A stretch of DNA of 64,000 nt from Pachyseris speciosa. Its lineage: Eukaryota; Cnidaria; Anthozoa; Scleractinia; Pachyseridae. The stretch covers positions 155,001 through 219,000 of the forward strand of contig JAEMWC010000449.1 of NCBI GenBank assembly GCA_016490735.1, written 5' to 3'. The stretch's first letter is position 1. Each line of letters begins with the position of its first letter. A program made the translations under genes and the position numbers. The notes under the pieces are model-generated. The model was not told the origin of the DNA. It searched no databases and saw only the letters and a program-made list of their open reading frames with translations. This document shows positions 31,180 to 54,390 of the stretch, one piece after another.

Positions 31180-31610
31180 ATTTTCAAAGAGTTATTTTAA
31201 CTCCTGAAGTGGGGTTAAACTAACTCCTCAAGGTGGAGTTATTTTTGTTCGGAGTTACTTTAACTCCAAAAAGAGTTATTTTAACTCCAGCAAAAGAGTT
31301 TTCTCTTCAACTGGGGAGTAAATTTAACTCCTAAATTGGAGTTACATTGTGGGAGTTATTGTAACTCTGAATTGGAGTTAAAGTTAACTCCCTGTGGAGT
31401 TAAATTAACTCGTTTGTGGAGTTAAATAAACTCCTTTTGTGGAGTCATTTTTAAGGGGTTAGTATAACTCCCCTTAGGGAGTAATTATGGAGTGATCGCA
31501 ACTCTCCAAGAAGAGTTAAAACAACTCTATTTGGGGAATTATTTTCATAGAGTTACTTTACCTCTGCAAAGGGAGTGGATATAACTCCTCGTTTAGAGTC
31601 ATTAATGCAT
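31180..31610. repeat. left GAGTTA/TAACTC array
   Basis: GGAGTTA and TAACTCC words alternate every 10-25 bp across 430 bp with variable spacers, making many small potential hairpins. The same array appears inverted at 34985-35385. Confidence 0.85.
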
Positions 31611-33582
31611 TTATAGGAGCTGGCATAACTGAAACTAAACAGTCATTACTTTACTGTTGTTATTTTCAACTCTGTTCAAAGGCTCGTGGGATAGAGAACA
31701 TGAAAGCTTGGACCACTCGCATGACAAAAACGTTGCAGTGGTATGCCATATTCGTCCCCTTTTGCAATTCACGATTGGCTCGCTGAAACAAAAGAGCTTT
31801 GTAATGCATCGTTTTCGGTGGAAAAAGCGGCTTCCCAAAGGTCATGCTGTTTATCTCTTCCTTCCCCACCCCGGTAAGCTTCTGAAGCTTTCCTTCCCTT
31901 CCCTTGTATCTAGGGAATACAGGTTTGAGAAGAAGGGAAAGTTCGAGAAAAATAATCCCACGGATCGAAGGATAAATGGATGAAATATTGGCAGTACAAT
32001 GTAATCACGAAAGGTCACTCTCTTATCACTGGTCACGCTCCCTACCCTACAAGAAAGATAAGAACACGTGATGTAACACGTGAGCGATCTCGCGTTCAAA
32101 GGTTTGCGCCAGTGGCGGTTGGTATTGAAAATTGTATTGAATCGGCGTGCATTTATCTTCATTTTTGGATCTTTAAGTACGCAAGAAACTCTATCAGGTA
32201 AGTGTTTTAGAGACTTGTGTTTCTTTTTAGTCGATTTGTCTCGCTTTAACAGTTTATTTGTAAGAATACTGACAAAGGAGGCGGTGGTGAATGCTGCATG
32301 TAACGTGTTAGTTTAACGGTTGTGATTTTGCTCCCGTAAACCTTTCCGAAAATCACGATTAAATGCCTTCATTCAGTGCTCCTCGATCGAAGACCAAGAG
32401 TGAATTTTCGCAGAAACAGCAAACCACAACGAGTTATTGAGTGATTTTTGTAGCAAAATACAAGCACAAAACTTCGAAGCGTTCACGTTGTAATCCATCT
32501 CTATCCGTTTTAAAGACGATTATTCAGTCTCAACTTAACTAAATAGTTTGAAGTTTAACTGAATTTATAATAGTATGGCGTCCGAACAAGAAATGAACAA
32601 TTATTTTCAAAAGTTTTCATGTATGTTAATGTCTGTTAACTTATCAAAGTGTTGCATTGCTAACGGAGGAAAATAAACTTGTTATTTGTGTTATTTGTCT
32701 TAGATAACCATGGATGAAGAGTTAGCAAGATTTCTCAATACAGTCTGCAGTTAATATAAGCAAGAGTCCATTGATAATCTTATAAATGACGAGGTAAGTT
32801 TTGAGACAGTGGCAATTATTGGCTACATGATCATGTACAAAGTATTTAAGCATACATCTTAATTTGAAGAACGTCTGCTACAAATCCAAAAGGGCAAAGA
32901 AATGAACCTTTCATAATTCAACTACAAATGCTGTGCTTGTTGGTTAGATGGCAAACATGGCTATTTGTTCCAAAGAATATTAATGAAGGAAAATGTTGTA
33001 TACCTTGTTTCTTGCTGTGCAGGAAATATTTCTCAGGATGCAGGAATTGAAATATTTTTATTTGGGTGTTGCTAAATTTGGACAGTCAACCCTGTTAAAC
33101 ACAGCCACAAGTGAATTAATTGCAATGTTGTTGTTGTTGCTGTTGTTATTGTTATTATTATTCACTTTATTCAGGGCCATTTGGCTGTGTGAGATTTATT
33201 TCTTTGAGTGTTTGACTAGGTGTTTTTTATGTTAGTAGCACCTCACATTCAAGATGTACTTGTAATCTCATGCAACTTCATTCATATCACACAGAACAAA
33301 CTACAAGTTGTAGTCTTTTTGATATGAGGCAGAAGCTTGTATAGTTAAATGTGTATATTTCCTTTCTTTTAACATGAAGGCTGAGTTTGATCAGTTCTTT
33401 GGCAACTATTTAGGATAATAGTAAATGTTTCCTCTAAAATAATAATCATGGGTGATCATATACTGTAACTTCAAGCAGATTATATATTCGAGTTGCTTTT
33501 TCGCTGAAATGGACATGGCAGTTTTGTTTGTTTGCATCATAACATCTACGTACCAGTGACTCTGACAGTGCAGTCTCCCAAA

Positions 33583-33655
33583 CAGCCATTATTAGTGGTT
33601 GACACAACACTAAGGGAGCACTGTTGCATGACGACCACTAATAATGGCTGCCTCA
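33583..33655. repeat. inverted repeat CAGCCATTATTAGTGGT
   Basis: Two 17-bp arms separated by about 40 bp, inside the CACAGTAA transposon. Confidence 0.75.
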
Positions 33656-33874
33656 GGTAGACCATGCAACAGTGGGGAATAATGGCAACTTTTAAATTTC
33701 ATATCTGGGGTTTACAATGCATACATTTGCATAAAAAGATAATCATGCTGAAACTGATGTCTAGATACTCAAGTACTGAATACATTCTTTTTGCAGGATG
33801 TATGTAGAGTCCATTGATGTGGAAACAAGGAACACCAAAGCTCTCCAGGATTATAGGCATTGGTGACTTAAGGA

Positions 33875-34136
33875 CCTGGCCCCGGTTGTTCGAAAGACGA
33901 TTAATGCTAACCCAGGATTAAGAGTTAACTGAAGTCTTAATCTCACTCGTTGAGAAAGTTTTGTAAATCAAATTGTACGCTTAAAGTAAAGTTAAATTCC
34001 AATCAAAACTTAAGGATGAAAGTCTTTTTGAAATGTTTTTGTTGAACATTACCAGTATTTTCAATTTAGACTGTACTCAAAGTTTGCTCTAACCCGTGAT
34101 TACATAGCTTAATCGTGCTTTGAACAACTGGGCCCT
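33875..34136. mobile_element. MITE with GTTGTTCGAAAG ends
   Basis: CTGGCCCCGGTTGTTCGAAAG at the left is matched by TTTGAACAACTGGGCC at the right, with TTAATGCTAACCC and CTAACCCGTGATT inside. Related to 26698-26810 and nested in the CACAGTAA transposon. Confidence 0.6.
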
Positions 34137-34984
34137 GCTCTGTATTGCATTGGAGGGAGTTGAAGTGATTTATCTGGGGACAAGCAACGTGGCATTGTAG
34201 TGGGGCTTCATGTGGCTTGTTAAATATTTAAATATATACCCCACCGAGTGTGGCAATGTATTTCTATTTTGTGAAGACAGACGCCAAGAAGCAACAAAGA
34301 GAGTGGCAGTGAACAAGTTCACCTCTGCCCTCTCATAATTTCAATGTTTTTTTAAGGGGCCACTGTCATGAGTTGACTTCAAAACATTTAACAATTCTTT
34401 TTTCCTCTCTTAAAGGAATCAAATATTCATGTTTACCCAGAGTTTCTGAACTTTTTACTATAACCATTGCCAACTTGTCCATGCCAATTTAAATTTGGCA
34501 CATCAAACTGAATTTTTCAAGTTTAAATTTGAGTAACTGGCAAATGTGCTTATGTGATAGTTTTCTGTTAAGGCTTCAGCCAAAAACAAAGTTTAAAATG
34601 TTTCTAATGTACACATACCATGTGTATCTTGTTCCTGATAGAACCTTATGAAAATTAAATTATAAGCCAGTTATATTTTTTAAAGAAAAGATAGAGTTGT
34701 GTTCAAACAAACAGATTGAATTTTGTTGTATAGTCGTTTAAATTCAAATGTTCTTCAAATTTGACTTTCATACCTGGAAAGATTGTCGTGTTCAAATGTT
34801 TTAATCATGCATACTTGCACATTCTTTATTTATCAATATAATCATATTAGAAATTTACATTTCAACTGTCAATGATAATACATAGTATGCAAGAAACTGG
34901 TGTTCAGATAAGAAAATGAAATCTGATTGAATTAAACATGTTACAGTCAATTTGTGTGATCTGTTGTTTTCATCTTAAAACTAC

Positions 34985-35385
34985 ATAGGGTGACTGTGCT
35001 GGAGTTACTTTACCTCTAATGCTGGAGTGACTATAACCCTGATTATGGAGTTGAAATAACTCTACTCTTTTATGGGGCAGAGTTAAAATGACTCCCTTGT
35101 TGGAGCTAATACAACTCCAGAATTGGAGTGAAAAATGGGAGTTAAAATGACCCCCCAAAAAGAGTTATATTTAACCTAACATTTTAACTCCACATTTTGG
35201 AGTTACAGTAACTCCCTTATGAGTTTAAATAACTCCTTTTGCAGAGTTAAAGTGACTCCCACACTGGAGTCATTATAACCCTTAAAAAGGAGTTAAAAAA
35301 GGGAGTTAAAATAACCCCCAAAAAGGGGTTATATTTAACCTAAAATTTTAACTCCACTTTTGGAGTTAAAATAACTCTTTAAAAA
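34985..35385. repeat. right GAGTTA/TAACTC array
   Basis: Inverse counterpart of 31180-31610, ending AAAATAACTCTTTAAAAATT. Confidence 0.85.
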
Positions 35386-35441
35386 TTACTGTGTGCTAGC
35401 GTTAAATTTTGTTCCCAAAGCTGCTTCATCATGCAGGGTAC

Positions 35442-48095
<12,654 letters not shown>

Positions 48096-48334
48096 TATTT
48101 TCACAGTTTCGCTGCTCTTTTGTCCTCGTCACTCCGGGGCAACTTTGTCTTGTTCAAACTTGAGTCAGCTGCGGCGACTCTTCGTCGCTATGGAAACGGC
48201 AAATCTCCTTTCATGACGCCGGTTGCGCGGGAAACAGCGCGCGCTGGTAATTACAAGACGTGAAATTGTCATTCTGTTGACACTGTACTTACACGAAGAA
48301 ATAAAAGTTTTCACAGTGGTGGTAGAAAATATAT

Positions 48335-48620
48335 TGTAAAGTTTGTGGGATGTGGATGGAGTGACAAGGATACCTCACAAATTAATGTGATTTGGTAAGC
48401 TGAAGCCACTCTAAGGGCACTAAGGCCACATGGTAGCGGGCATTACCCCTTAAATCTACCAAATAGATTTAAGTCTCGGCCTTGTTAGGCCTCATCGGCA
48501 TGGCATAGCTAATGCTCAGGCTCAAGTACCGATATATGAATAAGACAAGCAGTGAAAATGTAAAGCTTGCCGGATGTGGCTGGAGTGACAGGGATGCCTC
48601 ACAAATTAATGTGATTTGGT
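48335..48620. repeat. dispersed repeat, partial tandem copy
   Basis: GGAGTGACA followed by CCTCACAAATTAATGTGATTTGGTAAGCT occurs twice, about 230 bp apart, with GGGCACTAAGGCCACATGGTAG between. A diverged copy is at 53757-53990. Class unknown. Confidence 0.7.
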
Positions 48621-49023
48621 AAGCTATCAAATCAACGGTCAGTATCTAAAATGGCATCAACGTGGAAAACTTCAAACTACTAGCACAAACACTAGAAACT
48701 CGGCTATGAAGTTGGATATTCATTATATTAGAGCAAGCCGGGGATTAATTTGAGGTATACTTGTCACTCTAAGCCACATCCCAGAAGCTTCACACATTCG
48801 GGAATAACAACAGTCGCACTCAATACCTCGAAATGGCAAAAAATCATACAAACCAAATAATATGACGTTTTAACATTTCCTGATAAACGCTGTTGTGAAT
48901 AAATAGAAATAGGGAATGGTAAACTTCCAGTCGTACACGAGTTACAAATCAAAGTATGAAAAAGACCTTGTTATTTGTCATTATCCGCTTATCAATCAAA
49001 ATTCTCCTCTGCGTTGTGAACCC

Positions 49024-49129
49024 TAGTCCACCACACTGTGATTTTTATGGGGAGTCGTATTTTGTCTTATTTTGTGGGGAGGAGGTTAGGGGAAATACGA
49101 CTCCCCAAAAACGACTGGGTGGGGGCCAT
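49024..49129. mobile_element. 106-bp TIR-only MULE
   Basis: Starts TAGTCCACCACACTGTGATT and ends, inverted, TGGCCCCCACCCAGTCGTTT. Both arms share GGGGAGTCGTATTT with the large MULE at 51983. The 9-bp flanks TGTGAACCC and TGTGAACGC match at 8 of 9 positions. Confidence 0.75.
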
Positions 49130-49667
49130 GTGAACGCAGAATGACGCAAATACAGTGTACACACGCCAGTCTGAGCGATGTAAATTGAACTATGACAAAA
49201 CATCCAACGTTTTTGCAGTTGTTAATGGTCTTGTTTTATTCGTTCTTCCTAGTTTTGTTTACATTACATTTAAACAAACTTAATGATGAACCAGCTATGA
49301 ACGAACCAGCTGGAACAATTGTAACTTTCGGCAATGACAACATTATTGTACTTTTTGCAGTTTATATTTCTCTCTTTTCTCAAAGCAGAACTGACGGAGC
49401 TTAACCAAGTACTCCCACTTGCTCGCTGTATCTCAAAAGTTGCACGAGCTTTTTGTTTGCTAGTCCCAACAGCACAATGATGTGACTCTTTCTCCTCAAC
49501 CATCTTGATCAGCATATTTCCCTTGGTCACATGGTGACGTTACTGCCGTGCGTGACTATATCATTGCCCACAAAGATAGCGGGCTCATTCAGTTGTCTCC
49601 ATAACCTCGTGTGTCTTGATGGGCGCTCTCATCCACTGGCCAGAAACTCGACCCAGCCTTAAGTTAC

Positions 49668-50813
49668 TTACACCCTTGGAGCTGAAACAAAAAAGGAAGT
49701 AGAAAATCGGTTACATTACAAGGTTGCGTTACTCTGATACTCTGATCACTAAACTCTGGTAAAGGGTCTCCGATACATCTGTATTAGTGCTGTTGTATCT
49801 TCGTACAGCTTGTGCTTGGCCACAGTTGGCCGCCATGCCTCGCTTCTTGCAAGTGTTTCTGTCGAGGGACTGTCGGCTGATAGTTGCCCCGCTGAAATTT
49901 GACTATCAGCCTATTCTTGGTTTTCACGTCACGCATGCATCACGCAAATAAAACATAAAATCTTTCAATAAATTAAGTCAAAAAATTGAGATTTTGTAGA
50001 AGAGTAATAAATAAACAACGTATCAAAGTTTCAGGTCTGTGCGATATTCCGAACTCGAGTTATTCGGCAAAGGGTTTCACTCAAAATTATAGCGTTTAGT
50101 ATGGAACCGCCATGATGGTGTCTCTCTGAGGGCCACCAACATGGCGGCCGGAGATCCAGTGGGAAGATCTGGACTTAACTATGGTTTTTCTCTCTGCTAA
50201 ACTTGAAAACATTCGCTTAGACACTTCTCTTAACATATCGGTTAATCAGAACTCGAAAAGAATACGTAGCCTCCCACGCAGTCGTTCTTAGTGGGAGGCA
50301 CAACTTGAATCGATATTTTCACGTACGTGACATGCTTCTCAGAAGCATTCCATATGCCACGCATTGCAAAATAATTCTAAATTCGAACTGCTCTATTTTC
50401 AAACCAAAGCATTCTACCGAGCTGAAAACAGGCCAGTAGATATACATTGTATCTTTAAAATGTCTTTTACCTGATGAAGGTAAAACCTGAAAAAAAATTA
50501 TTTGTTTTTTTTTTTCTGACGTCATGTGAAAACCAAGAATAGAAGCGCAGCTTTAAGGGCGTACATGCTAGAAAACTTAGTGGTGCACTATAGTGTTCGA
50601 TAAACCTATCTTTAATACCCTTTTCACGAAAGCTCTTAAAACAGTTATGTAACGGTTGAAATCTTTGCGAAAAGAAACTAAACTGACTACAATTATAATA
50701 TCTGGAAGTCAGAAAAAAATGTGCACTTGCAAAAGGTTGACACGGAGTGGAACCGTGCAACATACAAATGCGTTTTTGCTTTAGAGTGAACGGGGTGTGA
50801 AGTACACATGTAC

Positions 50814-50853
<40 letters not shown>

Positions 50854-53800
50854 ACATGTACAACACTTAACCACGACGCATGCACGTTGCACTTTGATAA
50901 TGAGAACTCGTAACGGAGAATATTGGCCATTCAGTAGTGCAAAGAGTAATCATTCATTCATAACCCAGTGCAAATCATCACAACAGCCAAGATCTCATTT
51001 CACTTCCGTGCATATGCTTCTCACAAAAGACACAACCCAAGAAAAAGACGGACTACATGCCATAGTCTGGAAAGGTAGAAAACGTATTGCTAACTACATT
51101 ATGGAAAATAAAAAGAAAAGAAGAAAACAATTACCTCCATATGCATCGGGCATTCTTTCAATTGTATACCTGCAGTAATGAGATTACAAAAAAAATAAAA
51201 AGTCACACGTTGGTAAACCAGGACCATGCAAGTAAGTGGTTGGCCGTTGCGATTTCACTGACAACTACCAATGAATGAAAGTGCTCAGTTGGCAACGAAC
51301 TTCAGAGACTGTTTGACAAACGTTTGCAAATTACACTGTAAAGGCCAATTTAGGCATTAAGAGTTGTTGCATACATGTACATGTGCGATTTTTTGCTACA
51401 GTGGTCATGAGTGGTATACGGCTGACCACAGTCTCAAGTAAAGGCAGTTTGTTTTAAATTTTCAAAATTCTAACAGAGAAACGACGGCACAGTGGCTTGA
51501 AATAACAGAATACTCTGAATTGTTCCTCTCTCTGCAGGTGCATTAATGGGTACCAGGAAGAAACTAGCCAGGAGAAGCATCCTACCCAGGGATGGGTGTG
51601 AGAGAAGCAGCAATACTCCTACAAACTGCTGCTGTGAGGGCCAAACCATTACGACCCAAAATTTTCACTTCTTACACCATTCCTTGATGGGCATAAGGGA
51701 GTGATATCAAGAGCTGTGTTGGTAACAAATGATATTTAAAAATTCGATATAACTTCATACAGTCAATGTATCACTATATGCACTGTAAGTTCATACTTGT
51801 GCTGTGAGATGTACATAATGGGAACTCCAGGAACCTTGCGGATTCTTCTTTTCAAATCTCTGTCACATGTGGCTACGATGTAACACTTGTGCTGCAATGG
51901 ACACAACAATGGAATTAATTACTTAAAAGACTTTCAAAGTCTTCTATGTTCATTTTTAAAACAGATGCATCTTGCATTTTCCTAGCCTCCCACACACACG
52001 GGGGAGCAGAGTTGGCGCAGTGGTGAGAGCGCCCGCCTTCCACCAATGTGTCCCGGGTTCGATTTCCGGACTCGGCGTCATAAGTGGGCTGAGTTTGTTG
52101 GTTCTCTACTCTGCTCCGAGGTTTTTTCTCCGGGTACTCTGGTTTTCCCCTCTCCCCAAAAACCAACATTTGATTTCATTTCATTTATTTAGAGTTGATT
52201 TGATTAGTCTCCCCAATTAGTAGAGCATCTGTGCTCGGCTAAATACATTTGAGACTTAAATAAAGTGATTATTAGTCGTTTTTAGGGGACTCGTATTTCA
52301 CCTCCTCTTCACAAATGCCTGCTTACCCAAAGCCAACATTCCTTTCCCATTGTTTGACTCGGGAGCATCCTAGCCAGTCACAATCAAGCAACTGTCCAGT
52401 GATGACAAGTAAAATTAATCCTAGTAATGCGTGCTTCTTTCACTCGCGAATTTGTAAATGTATCAAAGCGCTGGAGCCAATTTGTTTTTTAGTAACACGA
52501 TGTGTTACAAGAGACTTTTCAAATTTGAAAAAGCGAATATAAGAATTTAGATGCGGCCAAGTTAGAAATCTGAAGCATTTATCAATGGATCAAACATAGA
52601 GTAAACCGATGTGAAATTATCACACATAGTACAATGACAAAGCTCGATCTCTCATGGTCTTGCATTAAATCAGATGAAATTCGCCCACACAATGACCCCA
52701 AAACGTCCTGGAGTACAGGTCAGAAGTTACCAAACACCGGTGGCGTAGACTGTGCCAATGTGCACATTTTTCTTCAGTTCATGAGAAGCGGGCAGTCTAT
52801 TACCTAGCAGTTTGCTCGATCCACTGCGCGCTATGGTCTACCAATGGCAAAGTTTTCTTCCTCCAAATCACTCAGACTAACCGAAGATACGCCATAACTT
52901 CTTAAATAAATCAGTGACTTGGCCCTTCACCAAATTCTTGAAAGGTGACACAACAGCTACAACACGACCACCGTTGAGGATATCGAAGATTGAAAGCGAA
53001 GCTTGCTTGATATATATAAGCGACTTTCCGTAACTAGTCGGCAAATTGACAAAATCATTACCGCTCTTTTCTCTCACAAATTTACTAGATGAGATATTGT
53101 ATATTTTATTAGCTTTTCTATTCTACACGATTGTTATCTTTTATCCTGTATTAGTTTTTAGCTAGTGGTAGTTTTTATTATTTATCATGTAGTAGTCATT
53201 AATTACGCAGGGCTCCTATTGATACTAGCCTAGTGCTGAAAGGGCTACCCTGCCTAAATAAAGATGACTTGACTTGACAAATTCTTAAATTGAAGTCAGT
53301 TGATAGGCATTTAAAAGGAAATTTTGAACGTAGAACAGACGGTGACCAGAGCTTGCTCAAGCTGTCTCTGCTGTGTTGAAACCGTCCTAAGGTCAAGGTC
53401 AACCTTCCAGAATTTAGTAGGTAAAATGTGATTGGTAGAGCAGCAGGAAAGGAATGTTGGCTTCGGGTAAGCAGGCGTTTGTGGGGAGAAGGTGAAATAC
53501 GAGTCCCTGAAAAATGACTGCGTGGGAGGCTAGCATTTTCCAGGAGTCTCTACAGAATGCAACAATTGAATGATTCATGTATTAAGACAGTGCATGTACA
53601 CATGTACACTGTATGGTCAATGAAATGCCAGAAAAGCCAGCTCACAGTCAAGATCACTCAATGTAAGTCTTGAAAATTTACTACTTTTATTTGGGGCCAT
53701 TGTTTGCTGTCCTTACTGTGAATAACAGCAAGGTGACAAGTAACCCAAGGTTGACTTATGAACTCAAGAATACCTCACAAACTGATGTGTCTAGGGAAGC

Positions 53801-54357
53801 TGAAAGACACTCATTGGGCACTAAGGCCATGTGGTAGTGGGCATTACCCTTAAATCTACCAAATAAAGTTTGAGCCTGAGCATCAACAGCCATGGATAGC
53901 TGTTTCAGCCTTGTTGTAAGCCTCATCAGCAAGGTATAGCTGCTACCCAGGCTGAAGTACCCACATGAATAAAACAAGTAAATTATGAAAAAGAGTTTGT
54001 CGAAGAGCACACAAGTAAAATACAGTCTGTAATGCTATAATGTACGACTTGTACAATATCAGAAAATCTGTAACAGTAAATGACAATTCAGAAATGCAAG
54101 GGAATCATTTATTATTCATAACCCAGTGCAAATCATCACAACTGCCATACCCACAGTGTATACCTTTGTCTGAACCAAATTAAAGGCAGCTGCGGGATTC
54201 TAATCATTTTTACATCATCTATGTGTAACTAGCAGACATTACTTTCAGTGTGAAGTGTTAAGCTAGGGTTCTACTTCTATGCAGGCAACAGGTGATTGCA
54301 ACTGCCTACATGGCTTGCACTATCAAATTAATAATTTTAAGGAGGATCTAAGAAGTT

Positions 54358-54390
<33 letters not shown>

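Larger units (their letters stand above)
31173..35393. mobile_element. 4.2-kb DNA transposon with CACAGTAA ends
   Basis: Left end CACAGTAATTTTCAAAGAG and right end CTTTAAAAATTACTGTG are inverted repeats, continuing inward as GTTATTTTAACTCC. The flanking TG on both sides may be a 2-bp duplication. Both ends (about 430 and 400 bp) are filled with alternating GAGTTA and TAACTC words. The middle shows no transposase; a 14-codon ORF starting MDEELARFLNTV (about 32711) is followed by GAGGTAAGT, perhaps a decayed exon. CAC...GTG ends suggest the CMC group (CACTA/Mirage/Chapaev), but this is tentative. Confidence 0.65.
48096..49667. other. intergenic, LRRC74-like 5' flank to FCF1 3' flank
   Basis: Holds a tandem pair of a dispersed repeat (48335-48620) and a 106-bp MULE. 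TTTATT at 49235-49240 would be an AATAAA signal for FCF1, about 430 bp past its stop. The first 150 bp upstream of the LRRC74-like ATG are GC-richer and likely its promoter. Confidence 0.5.
51983..53532. mobile_element. Mutator-like element 2 with RecQ fragment, SINE and LINE insertions
   Basis: Ends TAGCCTCCCAC and GTGGGAGGCTA are flanked by a perfect 9-bp duplication GCATTTTCC (51974-51982 and 53533-53541). The left TIR is split by a tRNA-like SINE and resumes at AGTCGTTTTTAGGGGACTCG; the right TIR matches it through ACGCCTGCTTACCC and AACATTCCTTTCC. A RecQ helicase N-terminal piece lies on minus, itself cut by a LINE tail. It lies in FCF1 intron 6. The layering gives an order of events: MULE first, then SINE and LINE. 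Confidence 0.82.

Noticed and set aside
32711..32790. A short exon starting MDEELARFLNTV with a GTAAGT donor
   Set aside because: It meets a stop after 14 codons and I could not find a partner exon in phase, so it is only mentioned within the transposon.
52009..52080. A second tRNA gene
   Set aside because: It is the promoter head of a SINE; no acceptor stem closes.
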